The translations under genes were made by a program, and so were the position numbers. Shown one piece after another: positions 48,361 to 58,700 of a stretch of DNA of 64,000 bases (positions are counted from its first letter, which is position 1; every line of letters starts with the position of its first letter). Location of the stretch: contig CAJFCJ010000002.1 of the NCBI GenBank assembly GCA_904063045.1, forward strand, positions 2,599,891 through 2,663,890. The letters are read 5' to 3'. This DNA is from Dimorphilus gyrociliatus (taxonomy: Eukaryota > Annelida > Polychaeta > Dinophilidae). A model generated the notes under the pieces. The model made no database searches. It was not told the origin of the DNA and was given only the letters and a program-made list of their open reading frames with translations.

Positions 48361-49542
48361 TTAAACTTCTTCATCCAAAGTTATATCTAAAATTGACTTT
48401 TTGAAGGCGATTGACTGATGATGGAAATGAAAAGCAGAGAAATATTTAATTAACTAAAATTGTATGATATTTTAAAGTAAATATACAAACTTCCTGTGCC
48501 CTTTGCCTTGGATGTGCAATTAATTTAGCAAAAATAGTAAAGAATTTTGTTGTATTTCCGCTGACTTCAAAGATATAGTATTTTCCTTCCTTATCAAGAT
48601 CGCATAATTCTCGATAAATCTCTTCGCATTTGTTATTTTCGGCATTTTCAACCAATTTATTATGTATATAAATGGCATCGATATAAAAATTTGCAGATTC
48701 CAAAAATTCTTTTCTTTCAGGGCTATCGCATAGCGATCTTAGCATGCAATTCGATCGACCGTATATGAAGATAGCACGATAAACGGTAGAATCTGGAGAT
48801 TGCGGAAGAATAACATGCTTTTTACTGCAAAGTGATTAAGAAATGAGATAATTTTTTAGTTTCTTTTAAATTAAACCTACAAAAGTTTAAATAAGCAATC
48901 GAAAGTGAAATGCCCAAAATGTGCTTTCGACTCTGGTATTTCGTCTATAGCATTTAGGATGTCTTTATGTTGTGTTGTAAAAGGTACCATCTAGAAATTA
49001 TTAAAATATAGAATACTATTTATTAATAATTAATTTATAAATAGAGGCAGAAATCTGATTTTTTACCCAGCTACACTCATCGTGAACCAAGACAAGGGAA
49101 TATTTATGATTCTTATTGCATGAAGATTTTTGTTCCATAAATATTGCAATCGCTTTTCGGACTAAATTCAAAGGAGAGAATGTGCTTCTGTTTTTACAAA
49201 TAACTTTTTAATTAAAAAAATATTTTAATACATGATTTATTATTTTTAACTAACCCAGATCTTACTGTAAAAGTTTCACGATCCATTTCCTGACACACGT
49301 CCAAACAAAATATCTATTTTAAAGTTATGTAATCAATTATTTTATATGAATCACATAACTGCTCTTAAAATGTAACTTATCCTTTGAGGAACATACAATG
49401 TGTTCTGGACAGGCTATAGGAAATTTAGATGAAGCTCCTGAATGTTCTAAGATATAGGGTATAGATAAATAATCTGACTACGATCTAAATTCTCAATTTA
49501 TTCCTCACCAGAACTCAATTCGAGTAACGTTTTTGTAGCCAT
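48361..49542 (-). CDS. BABAM1: BABAM1 / MERIT40 (BRISC and BRCA1-A complex member)
   Basis: VWA-fold scaffold of the BRCA1-A (DNA damage) and BRISC K63-deubiquitinase complexes. Exons 49509-49542, 49397-49446, 49255-49313, 49067-49187, 48881-48990, 48491-48824 and 48361-48414 sum to 762 bases (253 aa), all in phase. Recognisable segments: FPIACPEHIIFCLDVCQEMD (the family's CPEKIIIVVDLSEEM), NLVRKAIAIFMEQKSS, HKYSLVLVHDECSW, YIDAIYIHNKL, and TKFFTIFAKLIAHPRQRAQE. It is shorter than human (329 aa) because the disordered N-terminal extension is almost absent. Two introns use less common donors (GTTAGT and GTTTGT). Its start lies 160 bases from that of EXOSC3. Confidence 0.88.
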
Positions 49543-49702
49543 ATGTTCGGTATTACATTAATCGTCACTAATTAAAATTATAGACCTTTCTCACCAATAA
49601 ATCAAATGTTTTCCTAGTTATATATTTTTTCGTCGTCTGCTATATTTGTTTAATAAAAACTGGTACTAGTATTAGAATACTTTATCTACTTAGGTGAAAA
49701 CC
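49543..49702. promoter_or_regulatory. Head-to-head BABAM1 / EXOSC3 upstream region
   Basis: Only 160 bases separate the two start codons, so both core promoters must lie here or overlap the 5' ends. AT-rich; a TAG just before GTGAAAACCATG could be an acceptor for an EXOSC3 5' UTR exon. Confidence 0.5.
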
Positions 49703-50465
49703 ATGTGCGATATTGGAGATATTGTTCTTCCCGGCGATAAAATAGACAATTTTGTTCAGTCTAAAGGCAAAGTACTATTAGGACCTGGTTTACAAAGGGA
49801 TGGGGAAGAAGTTATAGCAGTAAGGCCAGGAATTTTTAAGTATCGCGAACCTAATATTTATTGGATTGAAAGTCATCAAAAAAGAGTAATATTTTCGAAT
49901 TTACTTGCACATTTCATTTCTCACTTTATAAATCAAATTTTAGTACGTCCCATCAAAAGATGAAGATGTAATTGGCGTTGTTACAAATGCTAAAGGGGAA
50001 CTCTTTAAGGTCGATATAGGATCTAGCGAGCAGGCCTCTTTATCCTACTTAAACTTTGAAGGAGCAACAAAAAGAAATCGTCCTGATGTGAAAAATGGAG
50101 ATTTAGTCTATGCTAAATTGTCTATAGCTGATAAACATGCTGAATGTGAATTGACCTGTGTTGATCGGGATGGTAAAAGTAAAGGAAAAGGATGCCTTCC
50201 AGATGGAGGCTTTATGTTCCAAGTGCCTCTACATTTAGCTCATAAATTAAGACATCCCGATTGTCCGTTACTTAAGTATATTGGCAAGGAGACAGCAATG
50301 GAAGTAATAGCAGCAATGAATGGTAGAGTATGGATAAAATCAAGATCAGCTAGGGAAACCATAGCAATAGCAAATGCTATATCAGCAGCAGAATTTTTGA
50401 ATTATGATAAAATGAAAGACTTTGTTGATAACTTCATGAATGAATTATATTTAGGATCGTCTTGA
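49703..50465 (+). CDS. EXOSC3: Exosome subunit RRP40
   Basis: Cap subunit of the RNA exosome, which guides RNA into the 3'-5' decay and processing core. Exons 49703-49885 and 49944-50465 sum to 705 bases: 234 aa. The start was set at the ATG giving MCDIGDIVLPGDKI; the open frame extends a few codons further 5' but without ATG. An N-terminal domain with VLPGD, an S1 domain (VPSKDEDVIGVVTNAKGELF, SYLNFEGATKRNRPDVKNGD) and a KH-type domain (AMNGRVWIKSRSARETIAIA) are in the expected order. The human protein has 275 aa, with a longer N-terminus. Confidence 0.95.
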
Positions 50466-50874
50466 AAAATATTTATTTTCATTGTTTTTTATGTAAATGT
50501 AAAAAAGTATAAAATATTTATCTATACAAATGTATATTATTATATATTTTAAGATATATATCACAGCTTATTGATATTAAACCCACAACATCAAGTAACA
50601 CAACTAGCACTCAAACATAACATAAGAATATTAATCTATTCTCCCGCCATTTTTGTAACTAATTTAGTGAATGGCCATAGAGTATCCAATCATAATCAGG
50701 CTTTGAAATAAGCGCTATTCGGCCTATAGTTTCCTTAGCGACTAATCCAAACATATACGGCGTAAAACTAAACAATCTTATCCCGACTTGGAACGTGTCG
50801 ATTAAAACAAGAAAAGGATTTTAATTTTTGAATAAAGATTATTTTAAAAGTAAATAGAGGAATCCAGGATAATA
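50466..50874. other. Gap between EXOSC3 and RIBC2
   Basis: EXOSC3 3' UTR and RIBC2 promoter region. It contains an RFX X-box-like element (listed separately). Nothing else seen. Confidence 0.5.
50729..50742 (+). promoter_or_regulatory. RFX X-box-like element upstream of RIBC2
   Basis: GTTTCCTTAGCGAC: two 6-base half-sites with a 2-base spacer, close to the GTNRCC-N(0-3)-RGYAAC consensus of RFX factors that drive ciliary genes. There is one mismatch in each half-site. It lies 132 bases upstream of the ATG of an axonemal protein gene. Confidence 0.4.
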
Positions 50875-52014
50875 ATGTATAAATTGGATTTACCACTTGA
50901 TCGAAAAGAGGCGGCTGCCATAGAGCGTCGAAGGGCTCAAGAAGAGGAGAGGAAGAGCCGAATTTTTAATGCCAAAACTCGTCTTATAGGTATTGACACC
51001 CAGGCTTTAGATTATCAAATTCGGGATAGACAGCAAATGACTACAATGGAAAAGAGAAGAGAGGAGGCTTTCGCTGCCGATGCCACAAGGAATGACAAGA
51101 TCGCTTGCTTGCTTCAACAAAGACAAGAACATGATCAGAGAGAACTATCTAAAGCGTTGAACGAATTTAGAAGTCTTCATCAACAACCTAATTCACGTAG
51201 GGAATGGGATCTTTATGATCCAGATGGACTTAGAAAAGATAAACCTGCAAGAGTAAACGATGATGATCCTCGCTGCGGAAGCTCTTCCCTTCAAAAGTTT
51301 GAGGGAGAAGATCTCAACAGTAAGGCCAGAAAAGGATTCCAACAGGAGCAAATGCGACACTGGAACGCCGAACAGGCGAGAGCTAGAGAACAAGCCGAAA
51401 AGAACCAGAAGAGAGCTGACTATCTTAATGATCTAAAGATGAGAGAGTTAGATAATAGAGCTGTTGAATTACAACAAGCTGAAGAAGCTTGCAGAAGAGC
51501 TATAAATTCGGCAACTGCTGATTACAATAAAGCTTTGGCTAACGAGAAAGCAGCCAGAGATGCTCTAAAACAAAAGCAAGATGAAGATGACAAAGCGACA
51601 GAAATAGCCAATCAAATCATGGGTGACATTCTGACCGAAAATCCTGCTGTTGCCCAGTCGGCCTTTGGAGCGCATAGAGTAGTACCTGACCGCTGGAAGG
51701 GTATGTCTCCCGAACAAATAGCTGACATAAGAAGAGAACAGGCCAAACAAATGGCAGACAAGAAAAGACGTGAAGACGAAGAACGTAGAAGAGATCAAGA
51801 GTGGGATAATCTTAGATCGGGTCAAGCAAGAGCTGGAGAATTGTTGGAGAGAGAAAAGGGAAGGAGAGAGGAAGATATTAGAAAACAAGTGTCTGATGAA
51901 AATCGTAGACTCGGCATGGAGCAAAATGCTCACAAAGAATATCTTGACAAGCACGTTTATACGAATCCTCCAACTGCCGCTTATTTTATGCAGTTTAATA
52001 CGACAACCCGATGA
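50875..52014 (+). CDS. RIBC2: RIB43A-like axonemal protein (RIBC1/RIBC2)
   Basis: Filamentous microtubule inner protein of ciliary and flagellar doublets (RIB43A family). Intronless coding region, 379 aa, equal to the usual family length (379-382). Almost entirely alpha-helical and charged. Family segments: MYKLDLPLDRKEAAAIERRR near the start, RLIGIDTQALDYQIRDRQ, KFEGEDLNSKARKGFQQEQM, NPAVAQSAFGAHRVVPDRWK, and the end HVYTNPPTAAYFMQFNTTTR. The last segment, with YTN.P...YF.QFNT, is a strong signature. RIBC1 and RIBC2 are vertebrate duplicates, so the symbol stands for the family. An X-box-like element upstream fits a ciliary expression programme. Confidence 0.95.
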   Translation: MYKLDLPLDRKEAAAIERRRAQEEERKSRIFNAKTRLIGIDTQALDYQIRDRQQMTTMEKRREEAFAADATRNDKIACLLQQRQEHDQRELSKALNEFRSLHQQPNSRREWDLYDPDGLRKDKPARVNDDDPRCGSSSLQKFEGEDLNSKARKGFQQEQMRHWNAEQARAREQAEKNQKRADYLNDLKMRELDNRAVELQQAEEACRRAINSATADYNKALANEKAARDALKQKQDEDDKATEIANQIMGDILTENPAVAQSAFGAHRVVPDRWKGMSPEQIADIRREQAKQMADKKRREDEERRRDQEWDNLRSGQARAGELLEREKGRREEDIRKQVSDENRRLGMEQNAHKEYLDKHVYTNPPTAAYFMQFNTTTR

Positions 52015-52192
52015 AGAGTCTTCTTTACAATTGTACATTTTAATTATATCAACTAATATGTATGTCTATGTCGACGTCAGCTTATAATTATCATATTTGA
52101 AAGAACGATGAAGGGGAATTCATACAGTATTTGTAACTCTTTATATCACAATCCCTATTACAAATATTAGGTGTTGCAATATTTTTTAATCG

Positions 52193-52206
52193 GTAGATGG
52201 CGCTGT
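52193..52206 (+). promoter_or_regulatory. CTCF-core-like motif (GTAGATGGCGCTG)
   Basis: Good match to the CTCF core, 180 bases past the RIBC2 stop codon. Motif evidence only. Confidence 0.35.
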
Positions 52207-53423
52207 TTGTCCTTTCACATGAAATATTTAAAATTTCAAAAAAAAAATGAGAAAGAGATTGACTTTCACCCTGATTATCATTCTCTTATTTTTCTTAATA
52301 ACACTTTGCAATAGGATTTATTGTAGGCCTACACGATTTTATTTCAATTCTTTTTCAAAACAAAAGAAAAGCGGTTTGAGTTTTGAAGAAAAGAGATTTT
52401 AAACTGAGACAAAATGTCTACCTCGATGTTGGACGGACCTTGATCCCGTTTAGAAGCAGTGGTTCGTCACCGAAGCAACCCGTAAACTTTACGTCGTTCA
52501 TCGATTTCGCGAATCTGAATTTAACGCCTCTTGTTCGTTTCGTCGATGGTTTAGACGTTGAAGAAGCTGGCGTTCGAATTCCTGCTCGAGTTGTTTTCAA
52601 AGGGAAGACAACAAGAGATTACCCTGAATAAATAAAGAATGCAAACATACAAACAAAAGAGTATTCATATCTTCTTCTTGTCAATAATAATAAATTCATT
52701 TATAAATGTAGTGTCTTGTGAAAATCATTTCTATTATATTAGCCTATTTGCTTTGTTAACGATCCAGTCTAACTTGAATGAGTATTCATATACGGACTGA
52801 ACGGGGAGCCTTGTTAGAAGTCGGCCGTCGTCCTGGTAATTAGAGCGGCAGGTTGCCGTCTTCATGGTCTGGCTTAAACGGTTAAACGTTTGGTAGAAGC
52901 AAATAATTAAATATTGAACAATCGCCAACGAAGTAGGTAAGTTTGCATAAGAGTATCGTCACTATTTCCAGTCTATTGAGCATTACTACGTGCTTTGCAT
53001 TTCCTTTAAAAAGACCAATGGAAAATCTTTATTTAAAGATTTTTCTTTTATGTAAATATAATATATTAGTTATATAAATATAAATATATATATAATGTAT
53101 ATAGAAATATAGGTTTATTCTATCTAGTTAAGCTATTAAAATGGCTTAAAAACTGTAATTTTTAAAATAATGACGTTATAGACTAACGCTCTTTTGAGAA
53201 TTAAGAATTAACAACTATTCCAGACGGAATATAGATCAATAAGACGCGAACACGGGAGCGTTCAATCGTTAAATCCACTTCGAAATAGGAAAATTAGCGT
53301 CAATAGTTCACTTTGAAAACTATGATATATCGTTAGAAATGTTTAGTTTATACCTTTTTTTCTATCTAAGAACGAGACTAACCTTAAAAATTTTGTGGGA
53401 AAGAATTAGAGCGGGAGAGAGGC

Positions 53424-53443
53424 GAGAGAGAGAGAGAGAGAGA
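53424..53443. repeat. (GA)n microsatellite
   Basis: About ten GA units. Confidence 0.9.
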
Positions 53444-54337
53444 CAGAAAGTTAGAAGATAGTGATATTTCATATATAACATATTAAAAATGATTACTTAT
53501 CAAGTACATTAGATTAATAAAACATATTGTATAATCATCCCATCAGATTAACGTGTAATTTTAAAAGCTTTCGATAACAAACAAATTATTAAATTCTTAA
53601 TATGTTAAATGGTAAATATTTACTAATCTTAGAGTAGTGTTCGGGGAACGTATCAATTCCTATTTTAAATAAATTAATTATAAGTTCTGAATAGAACATT
53701 GAGAAAGTGTATTCAGTCATTAAATCCCTTATAGATTTGTCTAATTACTGACGTTCTTTTGATAATTGGACAAAACTAGAAGGAAAGTTGTTAAAAACAT
53801 TTTTAATAGCTTAACGATAGATTAGTATGAATTTTTAATTTTTTTGTATTACAAATAGAGTTAAAGATTGACTAATATATTCAAAAAAAAACATTTTTTT
53901 TAAATATATTGTTCAACAATCAATTTCCTGTTTGAATAGACGGATTAATCAAGTATAATCAAAATGTAGGATAAGATAATTGAAAAAAATCAAATGACAC
54001 GCAGTACGGCTATTATATAATTGAAGAAAGAGACTTTTTTTTATCTAGGTCAAATAATCAATCAATGCGTCATAGAGTTAACTGGGAAGTTTTAATCCAC
54101 TTAGACGTTAGTTAGTGTTCAACGCTGGTAATTAAGAGCTTCTGAGAAGTGCTTTTCATTTAACTCCCTCAAGAAGAACAAATTTCATACGGTGTACCAT
54201 AGAAAATTTTTTGAGGAGGTGGTAGTTGAATAGGATAGAGAATTAGGAGTTTAAGCAAGTTTTTTATTCTTTATTAAAGTATTATTATTATGTATTTTTT
54301 ATTAAGATATACAAGCTAGTTGTTGACAGGGGTCGTC

Positions 54338-55123
54338 ATGCTTCTGACCGACCGCCGCAGCTCTAATAGTGACTATGGCTCGTGGTTTCACGAAACGTCG
54401 CCAAGGACATTTCGACGCCTTGGAGCTGTGAGCCTAACTGCTAATGCAGTTTCAACTGCAAATCCTCTAACTAGCGATCCAGTAGGAGAGAATTGGACTA
54501 ATGAGAAACATAGAAATAAGTTTGAAACATTCTTTAATAAGGTTTCTATTGGTGGAAGGGCGACAACGCCTTCTCTAGAAAAATTGAATAAATTTAGCGC
54601 CTTAAAATTGCAAAAGATCGAAAGACAGCCCACCCCACCGCCACCTTCATCCACTCCGGACCAAGAAAGCTCTGCTAATAGTGTTGTCTCCTCTTTACCT
54701 CCAACGAAAGCCGGTGATTTACTACAGAGGATGCAAAAGATGGTCTACGATGTACCTTTGCAACCGCGATATAATTCATTTGTTAGATCTTGTACAATGC
54801 CTGTAGATGATACTCCTGATAGACCATGGATTAATAAGAAAACAGAGGAACATACTCAGACACCTAAAATTCCAGCTATGACATTTACTAAACCAACCGT
54901 CAATAACTTGACACTCATTCCGTCAGCGAATGAAACATCATCAGAAACATCGTCTTTATGTGGTGGAAAGTCTATTTTGAAGAATGCTCGAAGAGATGCA
55001 AGACAAATTAGAGCTTTACATAAGCTTGCAGAATACGGGCAGGCAAATATCTTGCCTCCCCTCCCTCAGTCTTCCCCGTGGCAACGATCAAAGAAGAGAA
55101 AGAAAGTTACCTTTAATTTGTGA
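54338..55123 (+). CDS. Unrecognised protein with SILK and KVTF (PP1-docking) motifs
   Basis: Open frame of 261 codons from the first ATG to TGA, composition clearly coding (Ser/Thr/Pro-rich, mostly disordered). I know no family for it. Near the C-terminus are two short motifs that protein phosphatase 1 regulators use together: SILK at residues 212-215 (GGKSILKNARRDARQ) and KVTF at 256-259 (SKKRKKVTFNL, two residues from the end). Between them is a basic helix (ARQIRALHKLAEYGQ). Other segments: DVPLQPRYNSFVRSCTMPVD and TPPPPSSTPDQESS. The sequence TTGACAG just before the ATG can serve as an acceptor, so the annotated start may lie inside the second exon and the N-terminus may be incomplete. 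The poly(A) site is not obvious. Confidence 0.7.
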   Translation: MLLTDRRSSNSDYGSWFHETSPRTFRRLGAVSLTANAVSTANPLTSDPVGENWTNEKHRNKFETFFNKVSIGGRATTPSLEKLNKFSALKLQKIERQPTPPPPSSTPDQESSANSVVSSLPPTKAGDLLQRMQKMVYDVPLQPRYNSFVRSCTMPVDDTPDRPWINKKTEEHTQTPKIPAMTFTKPTVNNLTLIPSANETSSETSSLCGGKSILKNARRDARQIRALHKLAEYGQANILPPLPQSSPWQRSKKRKKVTFNL

Positions 55124-55745
55124 TTACATTCATCCTTCCTACTCTTTACTCCTCCCTTCTTTAATCATTCCCTCTTGATCAGTATTACTCTAGCTCTTGT
55201 TCCTTTTGTTACACAGCCTTTTTTTGAGTGTTCATGTACTGCACAACAAAATTTTGACCTATTAACTTGCCGATAGGATTATACTTTATGATTCTCATTT
55301 AAATCCTTGATAAATTGTGTACATATAAATTGTATAGAGACAAAATATCTCTCGAAAAATTATTTCTTCGATAAAACAAATATAGTAAAGGTCTACAAAA
55401 CAAATGTTTAAGGATCATTTCCACCATCTTTTCATTCAAATCATCGGATATTATCAATTCAAGTACAAAATTTTTGTACTTTGTTAAATGTGTTTTGTTG
55501 ATGTAATAGATGTCAATAATGAAAATGCGAAAAATGAGTCAATAAAATAAATTACTGGTTTGTTTAAGTAAAAAACGTAAAAATATCCAGATGCTCCCTA
55601 AGTCCAATCATTAACTATCATTAATAGTCAACGAACTTCACAAACTATACACAGAGTCTTTTTACAACATACGCGAACTGAACAATTTATCGGATAAACG
55701 AAAATCAATGAACACAGAAAGAAATGATAAGTTTTGAAGGAAGAG
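55124..55745. other. Convergent 3' flanks of the PP1-motif gene and SMC1
   Basis: AT-rich. No further gene seen. Confidence 0.5.
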
Positions 55746-58700
55746 TTAATATTGTACAACGCCATCGCTTGGCATTAAATGCGTATCAGGAACATTGCTT
55801 AAGTCTAGGGTGACTACCTGACTTCCGACCATTCCTTCTGTAACTTCTAAATCTGGATAAATTCCAACCAGCGCATCAGCATGGGAAAAAAATTCTTCTT
55901 TCAATGAGATTACTATCATTTGAAAATTTGATTTCGCTTGTTCACATATATATCCCACGACTTTTGAGATGTTTGTGTTGTCCAAAGCTGCATCAATCTC
56001 GTCCAAAACAAAAAACGGTGCTGGTTGGAAAGAGTGAATAGCAAATAGTAAAGCAAGAGCCGCAACTGTTTTTTCTCCTCCTGATAAATTATCCATTGGT
56101 CTGAATCGTTTCCCTGGTGCTACGCAATTGTAGCTTATTCCTTCGAGATAGGGCTCTTCAGCATTTTCGGGTCCCAAGAAAGCTTGAGCACTCTGGTTTC
56201 TAGCTAATGACTTGTAGATTTCGTCAATCTTATTCGAAACATGTTCAAAACAGCGCATAAACCTTTCAAATCGTTCTTTTCGATAACGTTCAAAGTTAGC
56301 TTTAGACTTCTTAGCTTTCCTCCTGGCTTGTTCGAATTCCTCGTTGGTTTCATGCAAGCGTTCGCGAACTCCATCTAATTTCTCTACAGCTCGCATATTT
56401 GGGGCATTTATTCTTTGCAAATGATTTTGTTTGTCATTTACTTCTTTAATAAGAGCCTCCAGAGCTTTTTTTACGCCCTCTGGTGAATCTATGTCTCTAA
56501 AGTTCTTTGGCAGTTTCGAATAATTGATCACAATTCCGCTCTCTTGTTCGTACATACGCTGGGATTGTCTCTGTGACGATTCGAAATCCTCGGAATCATA
56601 AAGTGTTCGTAACGAGCCACTTTCAAGAGGTAAATCAATGTCTTCTAGTTTACAAGCTTGTAGCAGCGAATGGCGTTCAGATTTCTTTTGCTCCAGTTTG
56701 TTATCTAACTGTGCTATTATTTTATTCGTTTGTGCAGCATCTTTAAGAGCGTTTTGGACCTTTTTCCTAAGTTCTAAACCTTCTTCCTCCCCTTTATCGA
56801 TATCGGTTTTCAACTGAATTCTTTTGTTTTTTAACTCATTTTGCTCATCTTGCAACTCCTCTATGGTACGCAGGTGTTTCTTTTCATCTTTCTTAACTTT
56901 TTCAAATTCTTTGTCTAATTCGTTGATATTTTTCTTGAATTTGGCGACTTGGGCTGAAATCAAACGTGTTTTTATTGAAAATAGCAGTAAAAATATAACG
57001 GTTCTTTACTTTCAGCAGCATTATTATTTGAAACTTCAAAATCAATTTCGTTTTGTAACTTGGTTAAATGATCTTCATATTCGAGTCTCTTTCTGCTACG
57101 CTCTTCTTGTTCAGCCAATTCTCTTTCTTCGTAATCTCTATTTAAGAATATAACACTATAGTGTATAATTTTGTAATTTTATAATTTACCTTATATTTGA
57201 AACTCCAATCTGCTCGCAGAATTCGGTAAAAATCTCGTCCTCTATTCGATTACGCTTTTCTTTTACGCCCTGAATACGTTCGTTTCTTTTCTTCATGCGT
57301 TCCTCGATAATTTTGTACTCGGGCTAGAGAAATAAAAACTTTTGATTAGGTTTCTAAACAATTAAAGTTTCTACGTACGTCTTGCTTATCAAGTTCATCC
57401 CTGATACGTTCTATTTCTAAGAGGACGTTTGCCAGTGATTTATTTTGCTAAAAAATTATATTTTAGATTCAAGATTATGAATAAGTTTCTTGATACAACC
57501 GTTGAGTCCCGATCACTGAGAACATATCTCAATCTGGATTCCGACCCACGAATTTGTGTTCGTAGAGCATTAAGGTCACTTTCTTTCCTCTTCTTTTTTG
57601 TCAACTCACGATATTTATCGTTAAGCTTATCTTTATTATGCTTTAGTTCATTCATTAATTTTTCATCCCATCGTCGGGCTTTAGCTTTGAGATCACTGAA
57701 AAACGTTTTGTGACGCTTTGATTTCTAAAATTTTAAATTACAAAACAAGTATACCTTGCTCCACCTGAAATTGTTCCATTCTTTTGAAACATTGTACCGT
57801 CTAGAGAAACGGCTTGTTGACGATCTCCCCTCTGAAAGGCTACTTTTCTGGCATCATCGGTTGTTTCACATACCAAAGCGTTTCCACAAGCATATAATAG
57901 AGCCTTTTTAGCATAACTTTTTTCATATCTAATTACATCAAATATAAGTTTGACATTTTTAGGCTCAGTAATTTCTCGAAGTTTTTGATTAATTTCGTTA
58001 AATTTAAGGGAATCCAGCGGAAGAAAAGTTTCAGGCTCGAGACGCTGTTCTTTGAGATATTGAATACAATCTCTTGCTACTTTATTTGTATCGCAGACTA
58101 TAGCGTCCATATTTTTCCCCAAAACTTTGGTTACAGCAATTTGATACCTCTTATGGCTAGGTTCACAGAGATAAATCAATCTTCCGTGCTGAAAGGTGAA
58201 AACACATGTAATATCTCCATACTGTTTTTAATTTTTATCACTTACAACTCCCTGGAAGAGTCTGGTTAAATTCTCAATGACCTCCTTTTTCTTTGCTGCC
58301 CTGGAACTTTCATTTTTGTCAACTTTTGCTTGACCGAGTTGATCAATGACTTCTTCAAGATCTCTTTGAATAGTAGACATTTCTTCATTGACTTTTTCCA
58401 TTTCAGAGGCCATTTGTTGTTCCATTGTTCTTTGTTCGTCGAGTGTTTTTTGAGTTTGCCGAATAGTTTCTTCGAGTCTGTCTATTCGTTTACGAAGCTC
58501 TTCTTCTTCGTGTACCTTATTTTGTAACTTTAGCGCTAAGTCAGATTTTCTTCTCTTGTCATTATCCATTCGATCTTGATCGCTCTTTTGTTCTCTCATG
58601 ACAGAATCCATTTCTTGTGTGAGCTTAGTAGCTCTCTTTCCAGCCTCATCCTTCAACCTATGATATTCTTTCATTTGGCTCTCTTCGAGTTGCAAATTTT

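Larger units (their letters stand above)
52015..54337. other. Intergenic region after RIBC2
   Basis: RIBC2 3' UTR near the start, an AGATGGCGC motif at 52195, and a GC-richer block at 52383-52631 that is open on both strands but unrecognised. The block runs into AATAAATAAAG at 52628. The rest is very AT-rich, with a (GA)n tract at 53424-53443. A 5' exon of the downstream PP1-motif gene may lie here but was not identified. Confidence 0.5.
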
